A stretch of 64,000 bases of DNA from Halococcus saccharolyticus DSM 5350 (GTDB lineage Archaea > Halobacteriota > Halobacteria > Halobacteriales > Halococcaceae): the NCBI RefSeq assembly GCF_000336915.1, contig NZ_AOMD01000021.1, positions 224,388-288,387 on the forward strand, in the 5' to 3' direction. The translations under genes were made by a program, and so were the position numbers. Shown here one piece after another: positions 15,863 to 24,321 of the stretch; the first letter of the stretch is position 1; each line of letters opens with the position of its first letter. Below the pieces are notes generated by a model. It saw only the letters and a list, made by a program, of their open reading frames with translations, made no database searches and had not been told where the DNA came from.

Positions 15863-15980
15863 AAAATGTGGATCAAAAGCCTCCTCCCTCCCGGTGGTCG
15901 GTCGTCGGCCCGCTCGTTCACGTTGCTCACTCGCGGTGGAGGCGCTGGCGCAACCACCACCGCACCGCGCTCACTCTCCG
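15863..15980 (+). repeat. Dispersed element family 2, copy G (divergent)
   Basis: Starts AAAATGTGGATCAAAAGCC, nearly identical to the start of copy F at 57714, then CCCGCTCGTTCACG, CTCACTCGCGG and CACCGCACCGCGC blocks in the family order. The middle is shorter and more diverged than in E and F. A GCGCGC-TAC-GCGCGC hairpin lies just before it. It ends in the tail of the methylase relic. Confidence 0.5.
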
Positions 15981-16290
15981 ACCGCTTCCTCCACGATCTC
16001 GATTTCTCCGTCAGTCAGCCCGTACAACTCATAACTCATAGACGATCTCGTCGATCAGGTCGTCGGTGCGCTTGATTTTCTCGTCCAACTCCGCCGCACG
16101 CTCGCGGGCGTCCATGTAGCGCTCGATGCCACCCTCGATATCCGCCAGCGCGGGCAGCGTCAGGTCCTCCAGCCGGTCGAGCGGCGAGATCGTCGCGGTG
16201 GCGTTGTCTCGATAGCCCGCGAAGCCGCCGGCCTCGGCGACCGCGTGGGGCACGAACGCCTCAATGAGGTCGGCCTCGGCCCCACTCAGC
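15971..16290 (-). pseudogene. C-terminal relic of an Eco57I-type DNA methylase, frameshifted
   Basis: About 110 codons match the extreme C-terminus of haloarchaeal restriction-modification methylases: ADLIEAFVPHAVAEAGGFAG, LTLPALADIEGGIERYMDAR and KRTDDLIDEIVYEL. The frame then stops at 16029. A 7-base tandem duplication on the plus strand, ACTCATA at 16027-16033 and 16034-16040, causes this. Removing one unit restores YGLTDGEIEIVEEAVGE and a stop at 15971, the normal family ending. Homology begins within a few bases of the stop of the next gene upstream, so the body of the methylase has been deleted. Confidence 0.75.
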
Positions 16291-16294
16291 CCGG

Positions 16295-17113
16295 CTACAC
16301 CCGCCGGACGAGATGCGCCCGGATCGCCCGCTGGCACCGATCGCAGACCTCGATGACCCGAGCCACCGTCGAAAGAATCGGATACGCCACCGGGAACGCG
16401 TCGTAGAGACACGCCGCGAGATCCTGGTGGGCGATACCGGCCTCGCCGTCACCGGTGGTGGTCGCACGAAGCACCGACTGCCGGTCGCGAGCAACGGTTG
16501 CACACTCCTCCCGGAACTCGTCGAGCCGATCGTGACGTGCTCGAAGCGCCTCGAAACCGAGCTCGGTGAGCGGTGTCTCGTTGACCTCGACGATCCACCC
16601 GAGCACGTCGTCGAGAGTGTCCGTCGCCTCGACGAGCGATTCGGCTTCGCGATCGAGCGCCCTCTCCATCGCCCGCAGCTCGGATCGTCGCTGTGTTACC
16701 TCGGACAGGACACCGTTCTTGATCCCGGCGGTGAAGCCGACGGTGGCGTTCTGTGGCGCGAGCGCCACCGCAACTTGCTCGGACAGCTCGGCGGCGATCG
16801 CTTCGAGCAGCGTCTCGCCGTCGTCGACGTCCGCAGTGCTGTGCGGGCGGACGGTCGTGGCGAACTGTTCTCTGACCCGTTCACAACGATCCGATCCACC
16901 CGTCCCGCTCGACTGCATCGTGGCAACCGAACCGGCCGTCGTCTGCTGGCCAGCCGTCGCCTGCCGGGTGGCCTGTGTTCCGGATGGCGTGTCGACCGAC
17001 AGCTGCTCGATCTCGCGGACGAACCGCCCGTAGGCAGTCTGCTTTTCCGTGACAACGGCCTGTTCGTCCCGAACGCGGTCGAGTGCCTGTCGAACGTGTG
17101 TTTCGACGGTCAT
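16295..17113 (-). CDS. Haloarchaeal protein of the DUF7260 type
   Basis: 272 residues, mostly helical, with coiled-coil-like stretches (VRQALDRVRDEQAVVTEKQT at the start; RSELRAMERALDREAESLVE in the middle). It includes an Ala/Thr-rich linker and a CPxxC-free C-terminus with VCDRCQRAI. I recall DUF7260 for such proteins; the number is from memory. ATG 17113 overlaps the stop of the previous gene as ATGA. Its end abuts a deleted methylase, so the final residues may be new. No function known. Confidence 0.65.
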   Translation of the reverse strand: MTVETHVRQALDRVRDEQAVVTEKQTAYGRFVREIEQLSVDTPSGTQATRQATAGQQTTAGSVATMQSSGTGGSDRCERVREQFATTVRPHSTADVDDGETLLEAIAAELSEQVAVALAPQNATVGFTAGIKNGVLSEVTQRRSELRAMERALDREAESLVEATDTLDDVLGWIVEVNETPLTELGFEALRARHDRLDEFREECATVARDRQSVLRATTTGDGEAGIAHQDLAACLYDAFPVAYPILSTVARVIEVCDRCQRAIRAHLVRRV

Positions 17114-17463
17114 CGATCCCCCTCCGCGGTCGCACGGAGCCGAGCCAGCTCGCGGTCGGCAACTGCCCAGAGCTGACGGTGCCACTCGGCCCCTCCGTGG
17201 TCGGGCCGACCACGAACCCCGGCCACGTCCTCGCAAACGATGAGGTCGTGGATCGCGACCCGTGGATCGTACCGTCGCAGCCGAGCGCGGTAGCGCCGGG
17301 CGACGCGGGCCGCCCGGGCCGCCGTGGCTCGGTCGTCGAACCGTAGCCCGGCAACCGGTACCGGGTGCTCGCCGGTGCGAGCGCACACGACACAGTACCG
17401 GCCGCCGTCGGTCGCCAGCGCGTCGAGAGTAGCGCGGATGGTGTGGAGCGTTGATCCGGTCAT
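17110..17463 (-). CDS. Small Arg-rich protein with CVVC motif, unknown
   Basis: 117 residues. GRYCVVCARTGEHPVPVAGLRF carries a Cys pair that could bind zinc. RAARVARRYRARLRRYDPRV is a basic helix, and HDLIVCE ends the conserved part. It resembles a haloarchaeal family I remember as DUF7552, with low certainty. ATGA overlap with the next gene shows the two are made together. The unusual basic charge for a haloarchaeal protein suggests nucleic-acid or membrane-surface contact. Confidence 0.65.
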   Translation of the reverse strand: MTGSTLHTIRATLDALATDGGRYCVVCARTGEHPVPVAGLRFDDRATAARAARVARRYRARLRRYDPRVAIHDLIVCEDVAGVRGRPDHGGAEWHRQLWAVADRELARLRATAEGDR

Positions 17464-17501
17464 GTGTGATGGGTCCTGTCTCGTCGTGCGGGGTCGGTCG
17501 T

Positions 17502-18416
17502 TCAGTCCTCCGTCTCGACAGCCCGTCGCTCGGCTTCGATCTCACGAGCGCGTTCGAGAACCCGATCGTCGTCGACGTGTTCGAGCAATCGAGACTGTCC
17601 ACGCCGAGTCCGGGTAACGATTTCCTCCTCGCTGAGATACTGATCGAGACGACGATCGATCTCGTGCTCGCGCAGCTCGTCCAATCGGTCCTCTGAACCG
17701 TCGTGATCGTCGGGCAGGCGGTCGTCGAACCACTCGCCCCAGCGCTCGCGGTCACGCCATTCGTCCGTCAGTTCGGCCTCCTTGCGCACCCAGTCGTACT
17801 GCTCGGCGACGGGATCGGGATAGCCGCGATCGCGACGGACGTCCGCGATGAGAGCGTGTCCGGCGCGCGCGCCGCGTCCGGCCGCGATGATCGCCTGGCG
17901 GTCCGCCCCGTTCGATGGCGACGCGACGTAGCAGCCATCGATCGGCGTCCGGCCATCGACGTCGGCGTACGACCGATCGAACCGCTCGTACTCCTCGCCG
18001 TCGTGTTCGCGGGTCGCGAACATCGCATCGTCGCCGAGCGACCGGAGATACTCGCCGTCGTAGCGCGTTGCTGCGATGGCCCGCGCAGCAGTAACCCGGC
18101 GACCTTCCTGGGGTTCGATCACGAACCCGTCGCCGTCGTCGGAGTGATCGATCGATTCGACGAGATCCGGAACGATCTCGCAACCCGCTTCCGTGGCGTG
18201 GTCGTGGAGCAGCGCGGAGAACGTCTCGATGTCGATACCGGCGGGGAAACCGGGGTAGTTCTCCAGATACGCACACCGGCGGATCGAGGAGCGACCGCGA
18301 TCGAAGATCACGGTGTCGAGGCCGTACCGGGCGGTGAACACGCCCGCCGAACAGCCCGCTGGACCACCGCCGATGATAGCCACATCGACGTCGTCGATTT
18401 CTCGATCCGTACTCAT
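17502..18416 (-). CDS. FAD-binding oxidoreductase of thioredoxin-reductase type, without the NADPH domain
   Basis: 304 residues. VDVAIIGGGPAGCSAGVFTA is the FAD Rossmann motif and LENYPGFPAGI a TrxR-family landmark. The second FAD segment, GRTPIDGCYVASPSNGADRQ, follows directly at about residue 160. The NADPH-binding insert and its CxxC pair are therefore missing. The last 90 residues are a charged, helical tail rich in Arg, Glu and Asp. It overlaps the 82-residue gene upstream and shares the iron-boxed operon. Ferric-siderophore reduction or sensing is a guess from position. Confidence 0.8.
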   Translation of the reverse strand: MSTDREIDDVDVAIIGGGPAGCSAGVFTARYGLDTVIFDRGRSSIRRCAYLENYPGFPAGIDIETFSALLHDHATEAGCEIVPDLVESIDHSDDGDGFVIEPQEGRRVTAARAIAATRYDGEYLRSLGDDAMFATREHDGEEYERFDRSYADVDGRTPIDGCYVASPSNGADRQAIIAAGRGARAGHALIADVRRDRGYPDPVAEQYDWVRKEAELTDEWRDRERWGEWFDDRLPDDHDGSEDRLDELREHEIDRRLDQYLSEEEIVTRTRRGQSRLLEHVDDDRVLERAREIEAERRAVETED

Positions 18417-18661
18417 TCCTCCAGCTCCCTCACGATCCGGCCCGGATCGATGTCACGAGCACGCAGGTGTTCCTCGACGGCACAGAGGGTTCGTATCGTC
18501 CGCTCGTCCGCGCCGTACTCCCGGAGGAGGACGCTGTTGCGCCGGTAGCAGTCGATCAGGCGCTCGTCGGACCACTCGTGGTACTCGACTGCTGGCAAGC
18601 CGGTGACGTCGTCCGGGGTCGAACCCATCCGCTGGACGGTCGACGGAGTCTCGTCGGTCAC
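18413..18661 (-). CDS. 82-residue protein of unknown function, iron-boxed operon
   Basis: Small acidic protein, mainly helical. VEYHEWSDERLIDCYRRNSV and ADERTIRTLCAVEEHLRARD are the likely conserved parts. GTG 18661 lies 2 bases after the binding-protein stop, and its own stop overlaps the FAD gene start. It is thus sandwiched in a tightly coupled operon and probably works with the FAD protein. No family recognised. Confidence 0.7.
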   Translation of the reverse strand: MTDETPSTVQRMGSTPDDVTGLPAVEYHEWSDERLIDCYRRNSVLLREYGADERTIRTLCAVEEHLRARDIDPGRIVRELEE

Positions 18662-18663
18662 GA

Positions 18664-19851
18664 TCAGCTATCTCCGTTGATGATGTCCGCGACGCGCTGG
18701 CGGTCGAACAACTGTTCGTCCCGGTCGAACTCGTCGGGGTACAGCTGCCATGCGCCGCGTTCGGTCCACGCGAGGTTGATGATCGGTCCTTGGTATATCC
18801 CGGCTCCACGGTACACGTCGTCGTTGTTCACCGCAGTCAACTGGCTCGCCACGTCGTGGTCCTGCATGAACGACACGAGGGTGCTCTGGAACTCCTCGCG
18901 GGACATTCGCTCGAATCGACCACGGCCGTCCCACATGAGGAGTACGTCCGGATCGGCCTCCGCGACGGCTTCGTAATCGATCGTGCTGCCGGACCGATAG
19001 AAGTCCTCGATCCCGGCCTCGGTAAGCGCACTCCTCGCGCCGAGGTCTCGCCACTGCTTGTACGACGTGCCCTGATTGATGGGATACGGGTAGAACTCCT
19101 CCGGCTGGTCGGACGTGACGAGGAGGATCGCGACCGACGGTCGATCGGACTCCGACGGCAGTCGTTCTCGTATCCGGCCGATGAACTCGTCGTGCAGCCG
19201 TTCGAACTCCCGATATCGCTGTTCCTGTCCGAACACCTGCGCGAGCTTCTCGAAGGCCTCGTAGAGGCTGTAGTACTGATGATCGTGCCACTGGAACGCC
19301 TGTGAATAGATGCTGTTTCCGAAGACCGGCCCGATGTTCTCGTCGACTTCGTCGAGATCGGCCTGCTTCCACTTCGAGCGGCTCAGTACGAACACCGGGT
19401 CGAACACGTGAACATCGGCGTCGAGCTCGTAGAACAACTCCTTGCTCAGCGATTGCCCCCACAGTTCGTCGATAGTGGTCTTGTCGACGCTCACACCGGG
19501 GATCTCGTCGTAGATGTGCGTGTGATACCGATTGGGTCGCCAGAGACCCTTCGGCGGCTCCTGGCCGAGCGCGATCCCCATGTCCGCCCAGCTCCCGTTG
19601 TTCGCGACCCACGTCTCCGGCACTTCCTCGAAGCTCACCTCGCCCATGGGGGCCATCGTCACCGAGTACGAGCTCTCGCTCCCACCCGCCGTCGTGTTTC
19701 CGTCGCCGGAGTCGTTCGAACCGTTCGCCCCATCGCCAGGACTGCTTCGCCCAGCACAGCCGGCGAGCAGCGCCCCACCGACGACCGCACTACCGTACTT
19801 CACGTACTCCCGCCTCGTCGGGCCCCGATACCCAGTGGAGTCGTCCGGCAT
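18664..19851 (-). CDS. Tat lipoprotein, iron-siderophore ABC transporter binding protein
   Basis: 395 residues. The start has a twin-arginine motif (TRREYVKYG), a hydrophobic run and a lipobox, LLAGC, then a Gly/Ser/Asp linker. The rest is a FecB/BtuF-like two-lobed binding fold with PMGEVSFEEVPETWVANNGS, a long connecting helix and an ADPDVLLMWDGRGRF segment. Such proteins capture ferric siderophores or haem outside the membrane. No permease or ATPase gene lies next to it. Two DtxR-like boxes precede the ATG, the nearer only 5 bases away. Confidence 0.9.
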   Translation of the reverse strand: MPDDSTGYRGPTRREYVKYGSAVVGGALLAGCAGRSSPGDGANGSNDSGDGNTTAGGSESSYSVTMAPMGEVSFEEVPETWVANNGSWADMGIALGQEPPKGLWRPNRYHTHIYDEIPGVSVDKTTIDELWGQSLSKELFYELDADVHVFDPVFVLSRSKWKQADLDEVDENIGPVFGNSIYSQAFQWHDHQYYSLYEAFEKLAQVFGQEQRYREFERLHDEFIGRIRERLPSESDRPSVAILLVTSDQPEEFYPYPINQGTSYKQWRDLGARSALTEAGIEDFYRSGSTIDYEAVAEADPDVLLMWDGRGRFERMSREEFQSTLVSFMQDHDVASQLTAVNNDDVYRGAGIYQGPIINLAWTERGAWQLYPDEFDRDEQLFDRQRVADIINGDS

Positions 19852-19856
19852 ATGAA

Positions 19857-19906
19857 TTAGGGCTGCCTAAAACAATAAAGCCGTTTCGGTTTTTCGGCGG
19901 GCCTAA
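19857..19906 (-). promoter_or_regulatory. Paired DtxR/SirR-like iron boxes around the promoter
   Basis: Box 1 at 19857-19870 is TTAGGGCTGCCTAA, a perfect TTAGG-N4-CCTAA palindrome. Box 2 at 19893-19906 is TTCGGCGGGCCTAA, with one mismatch in the half-sites. They are 36 bases apart centre to centre. A minus-strand TATA-like CTTTATTG (about 19873-19880) lies between them. The arrangement fits repression by a DtxR-family iron regulator (haloarchaeal SirR/Idr) with iron bound. Confidence 0.75.
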
Positions 19907-20127
19907 ACAATGTGCGAAACGGGGCATCCGGCGAAGAACGCACCAGCGAGCCATCGACCGGGGATGCGGGCTTGCAGCGAGGAGATGCTCCAGCCAGGAG
20001 GTCGTGAAGCCCTACGCGCCACCGATCGTCCCACGAACGTCCGCTTCGAGAACACTACTCGCGACCGACACGACGAGACGACCGCCGCTGCCCGACAGTA
20101 TATCACCCAGCAGGACGAACGACCGGT

Positions 20128-20304
20128 ATGCCTGTTCCCGGGTACGACCCCGACGACCTGGATTCCGAACTCGAAGGCAAGCTCACCGACGATGAGATCC
20201 GCGACCGACTGAACGACGAGGAGTACGAGCGCTACGAGAACGGCGAGAGTCTCGTCGGCCTGCTCGACGAGGACGAGCTCGACGATCTCCTCGACGACAC
20301 GTAG
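20128..20304 (+). CDS. Small acidic protein, unknown (58 residues)
   Basis: ATG 20128 to TAG 20302-20304. The protein starts MPVPGYDPDDLDSELEGK and ends EDELDDLLDDT. It has about 40 percent Asp and Glu and two short amphipathic helices, each with a repeated D/E-x-x-L pattern. Third codon positions are strongly G/C, as in real genes here. It is easily missed because of its size. Its function is unknown; the charge suggests a protein-binding adaptor. Confidence 0.6.
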   Translation: MPVPGYDPDDLDSELEGKLTDDEIRDRLNDEEYERYENGESLVGLLDEDELDDLLDDT

Positions 20305-20406
20305 CGACCGCTCTCCGCATGTCACGGCAGCGTCGAATCGCCCGCCTCGGATCGTCCGAACCACCGCATCCCGAACGATTTTGTGCGGCACCGTCCACCA
20401 CCGGTC

Positions 20407-21390
20407 ATGGAATACACTTCCCTCGGTTCCACCGGCACGAAGGTATCGAAGCTCTGTCTCGGCACGTGGCGCTTCGGCAAGCAGACCGGCGACGTGCTCG
20501 AAACCGATCGTGAGGAAGCCCACGAACTGCTCGACGCCGCGGCCGAGCGCGGGATCAACTTCATCGACACCGCGAACGGCTACGGCGACGGCGACTCCGA
20601 GCGCTGGATCGGCGAGTGGCTCGACGACCGCGATCGCGAGGAGTACGTCATCGCCTCGAAGGTGTACTGGAGTCAGGAGAGTCGCTTCACCGAGAACCTC
20701 GGCCGGAAGAACATCCGCACTGAGATCGAAGGTACTCTCGACCGACTCGGTACGGATTACCTCGACGTCTACTACATCCACCGCTTCGACGACGACACGC
20801 CGGTCGAGGAGACTCTCCGCACGCTGAACGATCTCGTCCGCGAGGGGAAAGTCAACCATCTCGGCGCATCCACGATGGCCGCCTGGAAGCTCACGAAGGC
20901 GCTCTGGAAATCCGACGTCGAGGGACTCGAACGCTTCGAGGTGACCCAGCCCCTCTACCACGCCGCCTACTACGAGGACGTGAGTGACTACCTCGAAGTC
21001 TGTGCCGATCAGGACCTCGCGGTCTGTCCGTACTCGCCACTCGCCGGCGGCTTCCTCACCGGCAAGTACGAACGAAGCGGCGAGGGCGTCCACGACGTCG
21101 AGGCTCCCGACGGCTCCCGCGGGAGCTTCGACGAGTTCTTCGACGACTACTACGTCTCCGAGCGCGGCTGGGACGTGCTCGACGCCGTGCGAGGGGTCGC
21201 CGACGAGATCGACGCGACGCCCGCCCAGGTCGCGCTCCGATGGCTCATCGAGCGCGAGCAGTTCACCTGCGTCCCGATCGTGGGCGCGCGCACGGTCGAC
21301 CAACTCGACGAGAACCTCGGCGCGGTCGACATCTCGCTATCGAGCGACCACCACGACCGGATCGACGCGGCGCGTGCCGGCGAGCAGTAA
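20407..21390 (+). CDS. Aldo/keto reductase (YghZ/Kvbeta-like)
   Basis: 327 residues. Catalytic positions are visible: Asp and Tyr in FIDTANGYGDGDSERWIGEW, Lys in VIASKVYW and His in VYYIHRFDDD. The C-terminal VPIVGARTVDQLDENLGAVD binds NADPH. It belongs to the branch close to voltage-gated channel beta subunits and YghZ. ATG 20407 starts at MEYTSLG, the normal family start. Convergent with the lut genes. Confidence 0.92.
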   Translation: MEYTSLGSTGTKVSKLCLGTWRFGKQTGDVLETDREEAHELLDAAAERGINFIDTANGYGDGDSERWIGEWLDDRDREEYVIASKVYWSQESRFTENLGRKNIRTEIEGTLDRLGTDYLDVYYIHRFDDDTPVEETLRTLNDLVREGKVNHLGASTMAAWKLTKALWKSDVEGLERFEVTQPLYHAAYYEDVSDYLEVCADQDLAVCPYSPLAGGFLTGKYERSGEGVHDVEAPDGSRGSFDEFFDDYYVSERGWDVLDAVRGVADEIDATPAQVALRWLIEREQFTCVPIVGARTVDQLDENLGAVDISLSSDHHDRIDAARAGEQ

Positions 21391-21423
21391 CTGAGCTCGA
21401 ACGACCAACGCACGACCGCTCGT

Positions 21424-23676
21424 CTACTTCTCTCGCGCTGGGTCGAGGAGCTGCACCGGGTGCCGACTCGGCCGCTCCAGCAGCGAATCGAGCTGTTCGG
21501 AACACGACGTCCCGCTCGCCACCACAGTCCGGTCGCGGGCGTCCTCGGTCGTGAACTGAGCTTCGAGGTCGCTCCCGACGTCCATGCTCAGTTCGTAGTA
21601 CTCCTGCTTGTAGCCGAACGAACCGGCCATCCCACAACACTCGGTCTCGGAGGTGAGCACGTCGTAGCCACACTCCTCCAGCACGGCCACGGTGTGGGCT
21701 TCGAGTCCCAGCGTCCGTTGCTGACAGTGGCTGTGGTACGCCACTTGCTCGCCGTCGTCAGGCCGCAGCGCCTCACGCTCGGCCCCGTTTTCGAGCAGAC
21801 CGTAGACGTACTCGATCATCTCGTAGCTGCTCTCGGCCAGCCGCTCGGCCGACATCTCGGGCAGGAACTTCTCGTACTCGTTCGCGAACATCGCGAGGTC
21901 GGAGGGTTCGATTACCACCACGTCGCGGCCCGCGTCGATGTGTTCGGCGAGGTCGGCGTAGGCGTCGTGGGCGTGACGCTCGGCGGTGGCGATCATTCCC
22001 TGAGAGAATGGTGCGCGCCCGCTCGACGCGACGTCGGGTACGCGTACCGCCACGTCGAGCGCCTCTAGAACCCTGACAGCGGCCTTCCCACGATCGGTGT
22101 GAACGTGGTTGGTGTAGACGTCGGGATAGAGCACCGCCTCGCGGTCGGCGTTGGCTGCTGGGATTCGCGACCCACCCCGTGTGTCGAACCACTCGACGAG
22201 CGTCTCACGTTCGAATTTCGGGAGTGCACGCCGGCGGTCGATCCCGAGAAACCGCTCCAGCACCGCGCGGCTCGGCCCCGATCCCGCGAGCCAGTTCGAC
22301 ACCGGTGCGGTGGCGCTGCCGAGTTTCGCGAGCGTCGCGTAGTTGCCGAAAAAGCGCTTTCGAGGAGTGAGTCCGCCAGGCTCCTCGTCGGGCGTCAGCC
22401 CCTCGACGAGGAAGTCGAGTTCGGGCGCAGCACCGTCCTCGTGGTTGATCCGGTCGCGCACCACGGTGTTGATCCACGGGATGTCGATCTTCACGGGACA
22501 GGCGTTCACGCAGCGCGAGCAGCCGGTACAGAGGTCGTTGAACTCGGCGGCGCTGTCCTGTCCGTGGACGCCGGCCTCCCAGCCGGTGGCGATCCCGCCG
22601 GTGTAGGTCTCGCCGCCGAAGGCGTGGCCACCGACGTGCTGGAAGTTGGCACACGAGTTCGCGCACGCGCCACACCGGATGCAGTACAGCGTCTCGCGGA
22701 GCTGGTCGTCATCGCGCATCGCCGACCGGCCGTTGTCGAGCAGCACGAGGTGGAACTCGCGGTCGTCGTTGCCGGCGCTGCCACCGTTACCATCCCCGAC
22801 ACCGGTCTTACTCAGCGGCGTGTCGGGATCCCCGAAGTCGAGCGTCGGCGTTTCGACCGGCGGCGAGAGGGTCGTGACGTACTGGGCGATCGACTGACCA
22901 GTGGCCGAACGCGCGATCAACTCCACGAACGGCTGGAGCTCGCGGATCGAGGGGATGAGCTTCTCGACGCCCGCAACGGCGACGTGGGTGTCGGGCGCGA
23001 CCGCACACTTCCTCGCGTTGCCCTCGTTGGTCACGAGCGTGATCGAGCCCGATTCCGCGAGCACGAAGTTCGCGCCGGTCATCCCGACATCGGCGTCTTG
23101 AATCCGTTCGCCGAGCCAGTCCCGCGCGAACGCGGTGAGTTCCTCGGCAGCTTCGAGCGGTTCGTCGGGATCGAACTGCCGGTTGAACAGCTCGGCGATC
23201 CCCTCGCGGGACTTGTGCATCGCTGGTCCGACGATGTGTGAGGGCGACTCGTCGGCCACCTGAAGCACCCACTCGCCGAGGTCGGTCTCGTGAACGTCGA
23301 CGCCGGCCGCTTCGAGGGCGTCGTTGACGTCGATCTCCTCGGTGGTCATCGATTTCGATTTCACGAGCGAGTCGGCGTCGCCGGCCACCGATTCGATATA
23401 CTGGTTCGCGTCCGCGGCGTCGTCGGCGAGATAGACTTGCCCGCCGTTCGCCTCGACCGCCGCGGTGACCTGATCGATCAGCTCGGGCAGCCGCTCGATC
23501 GCCTCGGCCTTGATCTCACGGGCTTCGGTCCGGAGCTCCTCGTGCGCCGTGAACTCCTCGACCGCGTCGTAGCGCGCCTCGTTGAAGTGCGTGGCGTCGG
23601 CGTGGACGTTCTCGCCCTCGGTGTCGAGCAGGTGGCGGATCTGTGCCGCCTTCTCCCGGCGCGTCTCGGCGCTCAC
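21424..23676 (-). CDS. LutB-LutA fusion: lactate-oxidation iron-sulfur protein with LUD domain
   Basis: 750 residues. Order: LUD domain (about 20-320, with VKSKSMTTEEIDVNDALEA and GMTGANFVLAESGSITLVTN). Next come two 4Fe-4S motifs, CIRCGACANSCANFQHVGG and CTGCSRCVNACPVKI (about 370-450). Two Cys-rich CCG domains end it, the last reading ETECCGMAGSFGYKQEYYE. Bacterial LutB and LutA are separate; here they are joined. With LutC this should oxidise L-lactate and pass electrons to the quinone pool. GTG 23676 overlaps the lutC stop. Confidence 0.88.
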   Translation of the reverse strand: MSAETRREKAAQIRHLLDTEGENVHADATHFNEARYDAVEEFTAHEELRTEAREIKAEAIERLPELIDQVTAAVEANGGQVYLADDAADANQYIESVAGDADSLVKSKSMTTEEIDVNDALEAAGVDVHETDLGEWVLQVADESPSHIVGPAMHKSREGIAELFNRQFDPDEPLEAAEELTAFARDWLGERIQDADVGMTGANFVLAESGSITLVTNEGNARKCAVAPDTHVAVAGVEKLIPSIRELQPFVELIARSATGQSIAQYVTTLSPPVETPTLDFGDPDTPLSKTGVGDGNGGSAGNDDREFHLVLLDNGRSAMRDDDQLRETLYCIRCGACANSCANFQHVGGHAFGGETYTGGIATGWEAGVHGQDSAAEFNDLCTGCSRCVNACPVKIDIPWINTVVRDRINHEDGAAPELDFLVEGLTPDEEPGGLTPRKRFFGNYATLAKLGSATAPVSNWLAGSGPSRAVLERFLGIDRRRALPKFERETLVEWFDTRGGSRIPAANADREAVLYPDVYTNHVHTDRGKAAVRVLEALDVAVRVPDVASSGRAPFSQGMIATAERHAHDAYADLAEHIDAGRDVVVIEPSDLAMFANEYEKFLPEMSAERLAESSYEMIEYVYGLLENGAEREALRPDDGEQVAYHSHCQQRTLGLEAHTVAVLEECGYDVLTSETECCGMAGSFGYKQEYYELSMDVGSDLEAQFTTEDARDRTVVASGTSCSEQLDSLLERPSRHPVQLLDPAREK

Positions 23677-24179
23677 GCCTCGATCACCACCACGTGGACC
23701 GCGGCTGGGCCGTGGACACCCTCGACCATCGCACCCATGTCGGCGGTCGCGCTCGCACCCGTCGCGAACACCACGCTGTCCCGGCCCGCCTCGAACCCCT
23801 CGTCGAGCCGCGTGAACGCCTCGTCGAGCCCCCACACGACGTCTTCCTCACGGACGACGGCGACGTGGCGCTCGGGAAAGAGACTCACCGGCTCGTCACC
23901 CGCCGCCGAGGACTCGATCGCGAGCGTGCCGTAGGTCGCGACCGCCGTCCCGACCGGCGTCACGCCCGTCCGCGCGGATTCGAGCTGAGCGGGCGTCGGA
24001 TCAACGGTGACCGGCACGCCGTCAAGTGAAACACCGTCGATCCGGAGCGGAACGCCGATCGCCGGCTCGTCGATGATCGCCGCGAGCGCGTCGTCGAACC
24101 CCGCCGGATCGGTGCGCGTCATCTCGACACCCAAATCGTCGAGTGAGGACTCGAACGTCGCGACCGTCTCGGTTGCCAT
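23673..24179 (-). CDS. lutC: LUD-domain protein (LutC)
   Basis: 168 residues, NagB/RpiA-like LUD fold. PVGTAVATYGTLAIESS, HVAVVREEDVVWGLDEAF and SVVFATGASATADM are typical of LutC, including the final GVHGPAAVHVVVIE. It is the small subunit of the Lut lactate-oxidation complex and first in the two-gene operon. ATG 24179 is preferred; an upstream in-frame ATG at 24221 lies in the promoter. Confidence 0.88.
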   Translation of the reverse strand: MATETVATFESSLDDLGVEMTRTDPAGFDDALAAIIDEPAIGVPLRIDGVSLDGVPVTVDPTPAQLESARTGVTPVGTAVATYGTLAIESSAAGDEPVSLFPERHVAVVREEDVVWGLDEAFTRLDEGFEAGRDSVVFATGASATADMGAMVEGVHGPAAVHVVVIEA

Positions 24180-24321
24180 ACCATCACGATCGATCCAGCG
24201 AGGTATTCGTCTTTTGCCCAAATGTCGGTGGTGCAGTCGGTACGTCTCAGGACAGTGTCGATTCTATCGATCGACTGCCGATACCCGAACACTCGTCCGG
24301 TCGCGGATCGACGAATCAGCC

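Noticed and set aside
19910-20212. 100-residue plus-strand ORF starting just after the iron boxes
   Set aside because: No domain-like pattern, and it overlaps the better small gene at 20128 in another frame. Its amino-acid mix looks like a chance frame.
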